Source of the DNA: Nemertoderma westbladi
Lineage: Eukaryota > Xenacoelomorpha > Nemertodermatida > Nemertodermatidae
Length of the DNA stretch: 33,511 nt
Assembly (NCBI GenBank): GCA_032718475.1
Contig: JAUCBJ010003756.1
Span: 1 to 33,511 of the forward strand
Reading direction: 5' to 3'
Each line of letters starts with the position of its first letter. The stretch's first letter is position 1. The notes beneath the pieces are model-generated. The model was not told the DNA's origin and made no database searches. It saw only the letters and a program-made list of their open reading frames with translations. Positions 9,064 to 18,989 of this stretch are shown here, one piece after another. The position numbers were made by a program, and so were the translations under genes.

Positions 9064-9355
9064 CGGCTCTGCGACAGTTAGACAACACTGATGACCCATT
9101 GTGTGTCAGGGCGCTAATCAGTCTGATTAATTAGGATAATCAATTAAACCCTAATTAGGAGTCATATGACACCTGTTAGGGTTTAATTGTACTAATTAAT
9201 TGATGACACCTGTCAATTAGGGTCTAATTAGCCTAATTGGGAGGTGTCACCCAGACAGTCTGGCGCCAATGACACCCAATGACACCCATAGGGTGATAAT
9301 TGGGTGTCATATGACACCCAATGGGTGTCAGTTGGGTCTAACTGTCGCAGAGCCG
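9064..9355. mobile_element. Foldback MITE, 292 bp
   Basis: A perfect 20-bp terminal inverted repeat, cggctctgcgacagttagac, lies at 9064-9083 and in reverse at 9336-9355. The interior is packed with inverted tgacaccc/gggtgtca pairs, including the perfect 20-bp palindrome tgggtgtcatatgacaccca at 9301-9320. Non-coding. No clear target-site duplication. Confidence 0.75.
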
Positions 9356-9430
9356 CCCAAGACCCTACTACTGGCGGCCTACTGTAATAACAATAGGTGT
9401 ATAATGCCTCTGCCTATACTGCTATATGTC

Positions 9431-9725
9431 TAAAGTAAAAGTAAGTAAAGTAAAGTAAAAGTAAATTTTCTTCGGCCATTAGGCCAGGGATTACGCACAA
9501 AGTCTGACGACTTATTTCCAGTGCGGTCCTCCCAGAACTTTACTCCCCAGAGGAAACTCTAGTACTCATTTAGCTACCACTTAAGGATGCAAGGCAGAGA
9601 TGCGCCCTGGCTGGTCCCTTTAAAGCATTCGTGCCGAAACGAAAACTGCCCTGGGTCATGTGAGGATCGAACCCACGACCTACAGGAGATGTGAATTCAA
9701 TGCAACCACTACACCAAGGTGGAAC
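9431..9725 (-). mobile_element. tRNA-derived SINE, near full length
   Basis: Reading the minus strand from 9725: ttccaccttggtgtagtggt (A box), cgtgggttcgatcc (B box), a body including cagggcagttttcgtttcgg and ccctggcctaatggccgaag, and a 3' tail of ttactttac-type repeats ending at 9431. A tRNA-like head plus short tandem tail is the structure of a Pol III SINE. The head is shared with 5558-5648. Flanking duplications are not obvious. Its parent LINE is unknown. Confidence 0.75.
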
Positions 9726-9729
9726 TATG

Positions 9730-11450
9730 ACATATAATATGATAAAATATTATTATGAATGAACATTATTATTCTTAGTAACTCGTGACAAAATACAATG
9801 CGCTACTAACTCAGAAACTGTAATCCTAAATGCGGAACTTAAACCGAAACAGGGAATACAAAATAGTACAATGTGGACTTTGTAGTGACACATTTGGCAG
9901 TCAGTGCGATATAATTTCTCATGTACAAGCAAATCACGGTATTGCATGTTCAGTACAAACGGTAATTCGGTTATTCAACAATTAACAAACGGTTATTCAG
10001 CGTCCATTTTTAGTTATTAGCATGACGGTAATACAAATTACGCAAAGTGAACCTTTACCACATTCACAATTTTCTATTCATTCACTAACTATAACGAAAA
10101 TTGAACGTGCATTTAATCCATGGTACATTCAGTTAACTATATTTGCTACCTGGGTTACTCTATTCATATATTGCATGTCTTTCAATCATTTGAATTTCCC
10201 GCGCTATGGAGCAGGGTGGCACCTTTTAGGGCCTTGTAATAATTTGTAGGCTGGATTGTTGTCTGACTGTTGTTAGGTCTGAAGCGACTGCAGTGTGTGT
10301 AGAGTGTATGTCCGATAAAGTACTAGTTAGGAAGGTGGGGGCATCCAGTGTTGTAAGGTAAATCCCCCCCCCCCCCCCCCCCCCCCCGAAAGAATAAGTC
10401 GTACTACTCGGTTAGAACGCCTACTAACTAACCATTTCAGAGTCTGCATATACTGTAGTTTATTTAGGCTTGATAGTAGTCTGCCAGCGTTTGGTCTGTA
10501 TTTTGTTTGTATAGTCTACACGGGTAGTGTAATATTTATTATTCAGAGTCTATGCGAGTATTCGCAACCACCAACCCCCCAAGTTTATTCCTACTGTAAT
10601 TGTGCTTGTTATACATACCGTTATAGTTAAATTAACCCCGGTACTATATCAGGGCTGCTTGGCATAGGTAAAGACTGGTGATTTTATGCTCTGGTCACTC
10701 CAGCAGATACCGTGGTTCTTTTAGCTGTACAAGTATATTTAACTGCTGGTTATTTGTTATATAAGTACTTGTACCTAATTTAGGGTTTAGTGTACAGTGC
10801 TTTCCGAAAGTAATTAGTGTGTAGGCAGTATATTTGTGTTGTAAAGTGGTTAATAGGCACGTTAGCTCTGGTTGGCTGCGGTAATTAACTTCTAGGTAAG
10901 GACACTCCGGGTACATACGTAGTACTTATAGTTTAAGACTATAAGTCGTCAGACGGTTGTATGTTCTTATCTGGACAGCGCAATTTATTTACTACTGTTT
11001 TATTATTTTCAAATACGGTAGTTTCCTGTCCGTTGGTAAGAACCAGAAATTCTAACTCCTTGTTAGGCTGGTTTGTAGATTTCTTGTAAAATGACCCTAA
11101 AATTTGTACGTATAACTTTTGGTGTTTATTAAGAGATTGTAGTCTCAAACTGTATGTAAGTAATTTGTAGTAATAAGTAACTTAGTAAAGTAGAAATATT
11201 CGTTTTAGTGTCCCACAAGTAGCACTCCACTGAGAGCGTTCAGCTTCTGTGTAGTGACTCCTCACCAGAAATAATAACATTTATTTCAAACATTAACAAA
11301 AACCCATTATACGGGTATATATATATTATAAATCAACTCAAACCGATTTATAAAATAGTAGGCCTGTTATACATCAATTAGGTCTTAATATCAGTTGGAC
11401 TACTTCTTAATAACAGTAATAAAGTAAAGGAAAGTAACCCTAAAATTCAG
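9730..11450. other. No gene recognised
   Basis: AT-rich DNA with only short, non-conserved ORFs on both strands. The one conspicuous feature is the homopolymer C run at 10364-10387. No RNA gene, splice-supported exon or mobile-element end was found. Confidence 0.4.
10364..10387. repeat. Poly-C tract (24 nt)
   Basis: An uninterrupted run of C. Runs of C or G of 16-22 nt also occur at 16445, 16519, 32209 and 33386. Confidence 0.95.
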
Positions 11451-11475
11451 AAATTCAGTTATTATAAAATAATTG

Positions 11476-11735
11476 ACATACCGGTATTTACGATAGGCTT
11501 ATTATATTTATTTATATAAATTTATGCTGAAATTATATACCGGTATTCTGTAATTAATCCTAGTCTATAATAATAATTATATATACTATAAGTGTATGCT
11601 GTATACCGGTATTTACGATAGGCTTATTGTATTTATTTCTATAAATTTATGCTGAAATTATATACCGGTATTCTGTGGCTAAACCTAGTCTGTAATAATA
11701 CTTATATATACTATAAGTGTATACTGGTATTTATA
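11476..11735 (+). repeat. 125-bp direct tandem duplication
   Basis: The block ataccggtatttacgatagg through actataagtgtat is repeated with a period of about 125 bp (ccggt at 11481 and 11606). A third partial start follows near 11727. Each copy contains paired accggt sites. It lies just upstream of the gene starting at 11871, but no promoter role can be shown. Confidence 0.8.
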
Positions 11736-11870
11736 TATATTATATATATATCACGTTACACTAAGTAACAGTATCGGTAATTAATTACTAGGCTTATTAC
11801 AGTGATACTGAATTACTAAACTTGCTTTAACTATCGTTATAGTAGTAGGCATTCAACTGTACAATCGAAC

Positions 11871-12254
11871 ATGGCTGACACAAAACAAACACTGTCAGAT
11901 AGTCTCCTAGAAAGAACAGTCTGCGATTCAGATAGGAGTGCAGAACATCTGAGACCGAAGTCCAAGTCCCCTCCTACTGTAAGAAAGGTCATCCCTCCAG
12001 TAGTAGTATCAGACCCTAGGCTAGTCAAGCACCGTAGGTCTATTATAGGCACTCGGGCTCAAGTCAAGCGGGACCAAGAGGCAGCTGTTAAACAGCAGCA
12101 ACACCCGAACCGAGAACTTATTTCTCAGCGGCCCGATAGCTCCAGTAGTTCAGATACTGTAGAGTTGACACCCGAAATCGGAGCAAGGATGGCAGAAGAG
12201 GTTTATACAGATCCACTTCTAATTCTTCCTGGAGCGTACTCACTAGAGTATTGA
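11871..12254 (+). CDS. Unrecognised gene, N-terminal part
   Basis: 127 codons from an ATG in good context (aacATGG). Hydrophilic, with many Ser, Pro and basic residues and no domain I recognise. The frame stops at 12252-12254, while the next part (12251-12691) is open in the -1 frame. Protein-like composition in this frame continues to about residue 125 (LLILPGAYSLE), and the other frame becomes protein-like immediately after. I therefore suspect a single-base indel near 12245-12255, or an unrecognised junction, joining the two into one protein. I found no slippery site or matching splice pair here. Confidence 0.5.
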   Translation: MADTKQTLSDSLLERTVCDSDRSAEHLRPKSKSPPTVRKVIPPVVVSDPRLVKHRRSIIGTRAQVKRDQEAAVKQQQHPNRELISQRPDSSSSSDTVELTPEIGARMAEEVYTDPLLILPGAYSLEY

Positions 12255-12691
12255 TCGCGGTGGAGGAACATCAAATCGATTGGGCGAGAAGTAAGCGATC
12301 GACCAAGGACAGTTATGCGGGATACACAATGGAGGAACTGAAGTCTATTGTCGAGACGCAATGGAACTTCCCCGGACCCGGACTCCCGTTTAACTTATCG
12401 GAAGCTGCCTGGGAGGACTTACACAGGATGGGAGTAGTAAAGGATACTCGAGATCCAGCTGTGTGGAAGAGGTCGGCAGCAGGATATGTACAGGGATTCT
12501 TCAGTTCTTTGGAGCGACTAGAAGAACAACTATTCCAACAAAGACAAGGACCTCAAGAGCAGGGAGAGCTGCTTTATCAAGTTAGAGAACGAATCTTATG
12601 GATCAGACTAATCCTTTCGGCCTTTGAGGAAGCCTCGAAGAGAAGCCAAGACATGTCGTTGCAAGTTGCCGTTAAGACTTGGTTCCAACGG
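12251..12691 (+). CDS. Unrecognised gene, middle part (exon ending at a GTGAGT donor)
   Basis: The frame is open from 12149, with protein-like sequence from about 12251 to the donor. It encodes a mainly helical, charged segment (for example MEELKSIVETQWNFPGPG and QVRERILWIRLILSAFEEA) with no domain I know. Without splicing the frame would end at 12725-12727. A consensus donor CGG|GTGAGT lies after 12691 in phase 0, matching the frame of the next exon, so splicing is more likely than termination. There is no ATG at the start, so it is read as a continuation of the preceding part. Confidence 0.5.
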
Positions 12692-12784
12692 GTGAGTCTT
12701 AAAGTCCAAGGAACGACCCAATGGTAAATTCAGCTAACTGAGCGCGCGACCCACGGAGAATCAACAGACGCGACCTTTTCTCAG
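12692..12784 (+). other. Predicted 93-bp intron
   Basis: Donor GTGAGT at 12692, branch-like ctaac near 12735, pyrimidine-rich ttttctcag acceptor ending at 12784. Both flanking frames are in phase 0. The intron carries the in-frame stop that would otherwise end the upstream part. Confidence 0.55.
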
Positions 12785-13618
12785 GTGGAAAGCGAAGTTA
12801 CATCAGAGAAACCTCAGAAGAAGGACGCCATTGACATCTATCTGTCGGACTATCAACGATTTATAGGTGACAAAGAGTTAAGGAGACGGCTAGCTGGACT
12901 TCACCCTAATAGTGAGGGAGCCAAATTTGTGTTAGACTCATTAGATGCAGAAATGTTAGCCACAGAGCAGGCTAAATTTGATGAAAGCATCCTCATCGCT
13001 AGGGAACAGGAAGAACAATTAAAGAAAAAACGGATAGAAGACAGAAAGGCAGCAGCAGCGGCAGCGGCAGAAGTTGAAAGAAAAGCGGCAGCGGCAGCGG
13101 CAGCGGCAGCGGCAGCGGCAGCGGCAGCGGCAGAGGCTGAAAGAAAAGCGGCAGCTGCAGCGGCAGAGGCTGAAAGAAGAGCGGCAATGGCAGCGGCAGC
13201 GGCAGAAGCGGAAAGAAAAGCGGCAGCGGCAACGGCAGCGGCAGAAGCTGAAAGAAAAGTAGCAGCGGCAGAAGCGGAAAGAAAAGCGGCAGAGGCAGTG
13301 GCAGAAGCAGAACGGAGGGCGTCTGAAGAGACAACCCAACTAGAGTTGGAAAATCTTCAAGAGAAGCAAGACTACATAAATAAACAGAGAACAGCTAGTC
13401 AGATGCAGATGATAAGTCGATCTACTCCCAAGAGACAGGGATTTACATCATCTGATGAAGGCGATCCAACAGATCCTGAAGGCGGAGGAAATAGATCTCA
13501 TTCCAGCAGACGTAGAAGAACGCCCCACCGTCAGAAATTGCCTAATTTGCCCCCAGCTGTGAGAAGGCAACTAGCTACGTCACCTTCAAGGCAGAACCCC
13601 CTAAGTCGATTTTTGTAG
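12785..13618 (+). CDS. Unrecognised gene, C-terminal exon with Ala-rich helical repeats
   Basis: 278 codons from the splice acceptor (first codon GTG, read as Val inside the protein). It starts with a charged domain (about 1-75, including YLSDYQRFIGDKELRRRL). An Ala/Glu/Arg/Lys tract of about 100 residues follows, in imperfect units such as AEAERKAAAA, encoded by nearly pure GCGGCA hexamers at 13050-13310 and expected to form a long single helix or coiled coil. A Ser/Arg/Pro-rich tail ends SRFL. The neighbouring BEL/Pao fragment raises the possibility that this is a retroelement gag-like gene, but the intron and repeat tract argue for caution. Cys-rich and Leu-rich ORFs on the opposite strand are shadows of the hexamer tract. 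Confidence 0.55.
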   Translation: MESEVTSEKPQKKDAIDIYLSDYQRFIGDKELRRRLAGLHPNSEGAKFVLDSLDAEMLATEQAKFDESILIAREQEEQLKKKRIEDRKAAAAAAAEVERKAAAAAAAAAAAAAAAAEAERKAAAAAAEAERRAAMAAAAAEAERKAAAATAAAEAERKVAAAEAERKAAEAVAEAERRASEETTQLELENLQEKQDYINKQRTASQMQMISRSTPKRQGFTSSDEGDPTDPEGGGNRSHSSRRRRTPHRQKLPNLPPAVRRQLATSPSRQNPLSRFL

Positions 13619-13750
13619 TTCTGAGATAATCGATAAAAACTGTTTATTTTTTAGAGAGATGCCTCAGTTTACTTGTTATTGTGTTTTTTGATAACTAAAT
13701 ATATATAGAATTCATATAACTAAACTTTCAATTTGATTTAGAATTACCTT

Positions 13751-13940
13751 TGAAATATATTGCGGTTTTTTTGTAAAAATTCTGACTTATGGTGTTTTGC
13801 CAAAACAAAGGGGAACACCATTTTCTGGTATTATCCCGTAACTATACGATAGTTGCGGGGTATTGCCTAGAAAACAAGGTATCCTCAATTTGGCAAAACA
13901 CCATAAGTCCGAATTTTTACAAAAAACACGCAAAATATAT
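13751..13940. mobile_element. Palindromic MITE, 190 bp
   Basis: The arms 13751-13804 and 13888-13940 are near-perfect inverted repeats (left cttatggtgttttgccaa, right ttggcaaaacaccataag, with flanking gtaaaaattc/gaatttttac). The centre continues the palindrome around ccgtaactata/cgatagttgcgg. The whole can fold into one long hairpin. Non-coding, typical of a foldback MITE. Confidence 0.75.
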
Positions 13941-13999
13941 CAAATAATAGCCAAGGCGTATCGTACGTCCTTAATAATTTAGTGCGTAGTGCGCACGTA

Positions 14000-14145
14000 A
14001 TACATGTGCGCATTTGTTATTAGCTAATACGTGCTATCTAACATGTTAACTAGCACATGATCAGGTGTTAGTATTACCTGTAAACGCAATAATAACAAAT
14101 AATCACATACAATATAGCTAACACACTTGCGCACATGTTGGAAAT
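14000..14145. repeat. Degenerate inverted repeat
   Basis: acatgtgcgcatttgttatt near 14003 is answered by aataacaaat near 14091 and gcgcacatgt near 14130, giving a decayed palindrome of about 140 bp. Probably an old MITE. Confidence 0.4.
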
Positions 14146-14454
14146 TTTTGAATTCAAAATTCTAAAGGGCTCCATAAGTTTTTGATATTTTGGTATTAAT
14201 TGCTTCTAAAATAAGTACGGGACTGTAGTTAGAATCATGTATCAATACAAATTGAACAAAATGTAGCCAAATGCAGAACTATAAGAACAAAATTTAGATT
14301 CAAGAAAGCGGAACTCTAAGTACAAAATATAGCCATGGGTGGTACTCTACAGTAAGAACAAAGTCTAGCTACAGGGTTACAGCTACGTTAAAGTTAAAGT
14401 AAAGTTCACTTACAGTACGTCATGACGAATAATTAAAGACCTGTTTTTTCTACA

Positions 14455-14672
14455 GTACGTGGCAACATTTTGAGCAACTCTATCAGCAACTTAGTGAGCA
14501 TGTCAGGTTGCCGATCAAGTTGCTCTATGTAAACGCGAAGTTTGTTGCTGTAAAAGATGCCTCATATAACGGAGACTAAAAGTTAATGTTACTCAAATTA
14601 AGTTGCTAGTTGCTGACCAAATTGTCCAAAACGTCCGGCAACCTAGAGTAACTTATAGCAACTTGGACACAA
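14455..14672. repeat. Cluster of agcaactt/aagttgct inverted motifs
   Basis: At least seven copies of agcaact or its complement occur in both orientations (for example gagcaactc near 14473, caagttgctc near 14516, taagttgctagttgctg near 14600, agcaacttgg near 14658). It resembles the core of a foldback element and runs straight into the 19-bp satellite. Confidence 0.4.
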
Positions 14673-16175
14673 ACATTAAATGAGGGACAGATATTTATCA
14701 GCGCCACAAACATTAATGTGGGACAAACATTAATCAGGGGGACAAACATTAATGTGGGACATAAACATTGATGTAGGACACAAACATTAATGTGGGACAT
14801 AAACATTGATATAGGACACAAACATTAATGAGGGACACAAACATTAATGAGGACACAAACATTAATGAGGGACACAAACATTAATAGGGACACAAACATT
14901 AATGAGGGACACAAACATTAATGAGGGACACAAACATTAATGAGGGACACAAACATTAATGTGGGACACAAACATTGATATAGGACACAAACATTAATGA
15001 GGGACACAAACATTAATGAGGGACACAAACATTAATGAAGGACACAAACATTAATAAGGGACACAAACATTAATGAGGGACACAAATATTAATGAGGTAC
15101 ACAAACATTAATGAGGGACACAAACATTAATTGAGGGACACTAACATTAATGAGGTACACAAACATTAATGAGGGACACAAACATTAATGAGGTGCACAA
15201 ACATTAATGAGGGACACAAACATTAATGAGGTACACAAACATTAATGAGGGACACAAACATTAATGAGATATACAAACATTAATCAGGGACACAAACAAT
15301 AAACGAGGACAGATATCAATCAAGGGCATAAACATTAATGAGGGACACAAACATTAATGAGGGACACAAACATTAATGAGGGACACAAACATTAATGAGG
15401 GGGACAAACAATATTGTGGGACATAAACATTGATGTAGGACACAAACAGTAATGGGGACATAAACATTGATATAGGACACAAACATTAATGAGGGAGCCA
15501 AACATTAATGAGGGACACAAACATTAATGAAGGACACAAACATTAATAAGGGACACAAACATTAATGAGGGACACAAACATTAATGAGGTACACAAACAT
15601 TAATGAGGGACACAAACATTAATTGAGGGACACTAACATTAATGTGGTACACAAACATTAATGAGGGACACAAACATTAATGAGGTACACAAACATTAAT
15701 GAGGGACACAAACATTAATGAGGTACACAAACATTAATGAGGGACACAAACATTAATGAGATATACAAACATTAATCAGGGACACAAACAATAAACGAGG
15801 GACATATATCAATCAAGGGCATAAACATTAATGAGGGACACAAACATTAATGAGGGACACAAACATTAATGAGGGACGCAAACATTAATGAGGTACACAA
15901 ACATTAATGAGGGACACAAACATTAATGAGGTACACAAACATTAATGAGGGACACAAACATTAATGAGGGACACAAACATTAATGAGGGACACAAACATT
16001 AATGAGGGACACAAACATTAATGAGGGACACAACATTAATGAGGGACACAAACATTAATGAGGGACACAAACATTAATGGGCACAACATTAATGAGGGAC
16101 ACAAACATTAATGAGGGACACAAACAATAAACGAGGGACAGATATCAATCAAGGGCACAATCATTAATCATGGGC
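14665..16175 (+). repeat. 19-bp satellite, about 1.5 kb, with a 492-bp higher-order repeat
   Basis: Monomer gagggacacaaacattaat, about 78 units, with gtac, gtgc and atat variants. Distinct variants (ttgagggacacta at 15131 and 15623; gagatatacaaac at 15266 and 15758; aataaacgagg) recur at exactly 492 bp, about 26 monomers, showing block duplication within the array. Short minus-strand ORFs here are repeat artefacts. Confidence 0.93.
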
Positions 16176-16289
16176 ACTATCGCCCTTCGCACTTAGTATG
16201 ATTCATGTTACCACCCATACACATACAATATATTACAGTATTACAATTTACTGTCAAGCAATAAAATAACAATAAATAATAAAATATTA

Positions 16290-16400
16290 ATCTGACCAAA
16301 CCAATAAACTATGTTATTGCCAATTGAAGGAAAGGATCAGGTTACAGAGATGGTTTTTCTAACCAAAACAATAAACGATGTTGTTACTAAAAAGGGAAGG
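16290..16400. repeat. Dispersed motif repeat (aaccaaaacaataaa)
   Basis: Two related blocks, near 16292 and 16360, share ta-accaaaacaataaac followed by atg-tattact. Related blocks occur at about 21332 and 21412, so this is a dispersed repeat family of unknown type. Confidence 0.45.
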
Positions 16401-16444
16401 AGTAGGAGTAAAAAAATGATGAACATGAGGGGAGACAGGAATGT

Positions 16445-16540
16445 GGGGGGGGGGGGGGGGATGGTAACATGAATGGTGGTGGTAGGAGGTAAATTGAAAA
16501 TATGGGGGTATAACAGCCGGGGGGGGGGGGGGGGGGGGGG
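16445..16540. repeat. Two poly-G tracts
   Basis: 16 G at 16445-16460 and 22 G at 16519-16540, separated by purine-rich DNA. The Pro-rich ORF on the other strand arises from these runs and is not a gene. Confidence 0.9.
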
Positions 16541-16756
16541 TAGCAGCAAAACAGGCAGCTGAACAACGTAACCGAACGTCGCTTTCAATTAATTTCCATC
16601 TAATTAGGAAGATGGAATGTATACAAAACGGCGGTACTTTGATCGAAGCTCACGTTCCCATGGTAGTATTTTTTCCAGTTAATCACTTAATATCTGATCG
16701 TCTGATGGCAAGCATCACCATCGCTCATATTAATATCCATTGGCAACCATGGACCC

Positions 16757-16828
16757 CTATTAATGTTTTGTGTCCTCATAATGTTTGCGTCCTCAATGTT
16801 TGTGTCCCTCATTAATATTTGTGTCCTG
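16757..16828 (-). repeat. Inverted short array of the 19-bp satellite
   Basis: Four degenerate units (gtttgtgtccctcattaat and variants) are the reverse complement of the 14665-16175 monomer. They lie directly upstream of the integrase fragment, so the 16180-16756 segment is bracketed by the same satellite in opposite orientations. Confidence 0.8.
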
Positions 16829-16879
16829 GCCGCAATACAAACCAGTATACACATGATAAATTACGGGGTTTTAATAGAG

Positions 16880-17533
16880 ATTAATAAGAGATTAATAAGG
16901 AGCATGAAGACCGCATTTCACTTTATAGTGCCATGCCGCGCGTATCTCACCGACGAACTTTTGCGGACGTTAATGGAGGAAATCGCCGCCTATCTTAACG
17001 AGAGACCGCTTATGCCAGTCTCATCGAGTCCCGACTCCCTAGAAGCGCTGACACCCGCGCATTTCCTACTGAACAAACCTGTAGCCATGCTCCCGCGATC
17101 GGAAATCACGGACGGAGACAAATACTGCCGACAAACTTGGCAACTTATGCAGTTATTATCCCGTCGTTTCGCTGATAATTTCGAAAAACATTATCTGCCT
17201 ACGCTACAACTTCGAACTAAGTGGTTTGCGCAGCAAGAAAACGTCAGAGCCGGAGACATGGTCCTTATTGTGGAATCAGATCTTCCACGTAAGCAGTGGC
17301 AGACAGGTCGTATCATCGAGACTCATATATCCGATGATGGTTTAGTGCGATCGGTAGAACTCGTCGTCATGCGACGTAACTTTAAGAAACCTGGAATTGT
17401 ATTCGAAACTCAGCAGCTCAATCGCCCAGTTGGTCGTTTATGTTTACTGGAAAGAGACAGAGAACTATCCGGAAACTATGGAAGGCAAGATACTCTTCCC
17501 CACGACCACCTCCCTAATCCAACAAACATCTAG
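16880..17533 (+). pseudogene. BEL/Pao retrotransposon integrase C-terminus (fragment)
   Basis: The open frame runs from 16763, but the first 40 codons come from inverted satellite. Recognisable sequence starts near NKRLIRSMKTAF (about 16883) and continues through LTDELLRTLMEEIAAYLNERPL, SLEALTPAHFLLN, then VRAGDMVLIVESDLPRKQW-TGRI and a closing GRLCLLE. This is the end of the integrase plus the C-terminal domain (DUF5641-type) of BEL/Pao polyproteins. Protease, reverse transcriptase, RNase H and the catalytic integrase core are absent. The stop is followed at 33 nt by a polypurine tract and probable LTR. Confidence 0.85.
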
Positions 17534-17557
17534 GGACTCCCCAACGTAACATCGTCT

Positions 17558-17995
17558 GGAGTGGGTGTGTGACTACATTATTTTATATCTGTTTTTTATT
17601 ATTTTTATATTTATGTATGTAGTTATTATGTAATTTTATTATAATCGTTTTCTTTAATTTTATTTAGTAGAATGTTATTTTAGCGATTATTTAGTAGATT
17701 AGTGCCATATATATATTCGCGTTTATTACTTAATTACTTATATATTATATATTTAGTGCAATGGCGAGAAATAATTCTTTTTTCTCTTTCCTTACTGTCC
17801 GTATCATATTATAAATACGTGACTACAGTAAGATGAAATATCCGTACTTATTAAAGTACAATAAAGCTCCTACTATACTCAAGTATTATTGGTAAGTAGA
17901 GTATTAGGAATGCAAAGTTCAGATCCTCGTGTCTCGGCTAAACCAAGCTCTGGGTAGACCTTGGAAACGACTTGCCTCTTCTCACTGACATTGCT
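17558..17995 (+). mobile_element. Probable 3' LTR of the BEL/Pao element
   Basis: A polypurine-like ggagtggg ends at 17565 and TGTGTGAC begins at 17566, the usual LTR start. A polyadenylation signal AATAAA lies at 17870-17875. The LTR end is not certain (perhaps near 17990) and I found no matching 5' LTR in the window, so the extent is inferred. Confidence 0.5.
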
Positions 17996-18082
17996 TCTTG
18001 CAATATTGCTCTCATACCGTATATTAAATAATACATATAGTAGCGTGATGTCCCTTTAACAGTAGCGTAAAACGCAAAATAA

Positions 18083-18465
18083 ATCTGTTAAACCCTTTGA
18101 CCATCTGTAATTCTAGTCGATTAAGATATCGCGGCACCCACCGATATACTTGAAAGACAAAATTCTAGAATCAGTGGTTAACGTCCCCAGACATGTTCTG
18201 GAATAATTCGGTGCCCATCTTAAATATTAATTATTTAATATTTATAAAAATCTATTAAAACAAATATAATAGAGTAAATGCTTACAAGTTAACTCTAGAA
18301 AATATATAAATCAAAATCTGTTAAAATTTAGATCCTTTAAAATTCTAGTCGATTAAGATATCGTAGCACTTACCGATACTCTTAAAAGGACAAATTTCCT
18401 AGAATCAAGGATCCCAGTCCCCAGACATGCTCTGGAATAAAATTGTGCCTATTTAATATTAAATA
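18083..18465 (+). repeat. Direct repeat with 232-bp period
   Basis: ttctagtcgattaagatatcg at 18111 recurs at 18343, together with ccgata, ttctagaatca/cctagaatca and ccccagacatg-tctggaata blocks in the same order. Two diverged copies, non-coding. A hairpin ggagattc/gaatctcc lies at about 18580-18625. Confidence 0.7.
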
Positions 18466-18735
18466 ATAAAATTTACGGGAATAATTTTAAATTCATATCC
18501 TCTCATGAATTTGATAAATTGTCATTTTATACAATTTATAACATTCCCAAAATTCCATTAATTAATAGATCATGGGAGCGGAGATTCACCCTATTAAGTA
18601 TATTAGTGTGAAGAGAATCTCCAATATATAGTCAATAGCCGATAAAATTCATAAAATCATGTATAAAGAGGAATATTGACGATTAAAGAATTATTGGTTC
18701 ACGGTCTTTGACATAAGTGACCATTATTACCGTAA

Positions 18736-18758
18736 TGTGTGTGTGTGTGTGTGTGTCC
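18736..18758 (+). repeat. GT microsatellite
   Basis: About ten GT units. The following short ORF (to 18984) has no recognisable features and is not called. Confidence 0.85.
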
Positions 18759-18989
18759 AGAGCGATATCTCAGTTATCTCAGTTATTTGTTAATCAATCG
18801 AAACAAAATTTGCACAAAAGTTAGATATAGGGATGGCGAAGGCTCATACAAAAAATTGGGTGTCGAGATGGTATTTGTGCGATGTGAGCGCTATATTTGC
18901 ATGTTTTCGCATGGTTTAGGAAAAAGCTATCTTGTCATAGGGAACGCAATGAATGATTCTGATATTTGGCATGGAGGTACCTGAATTAT

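Noticed and set aside
12140-12254. Programmed -1 frameshift joining the first two parts of the 11871 gene
   Set aside because: No slippery heptamer was found in the overlap; a plain indel explains the data more simply.
12999-13339. Leu/Pro-rich and Cys/Arg-rich minus-strand ORFs
   Set aside because: Alternative-frame readings of the GCGGCA hexamer tract.
16337-16588. Proline-rich minus-strand ORF
   Set aside because: Produced by the poly-G tracts; no domain or conservation is visible.
18739-18984. 81-codon ORF after the GT microsatellite
   Set aside because: Starts in the microsatellite and shows no recognisable motif or splice context.
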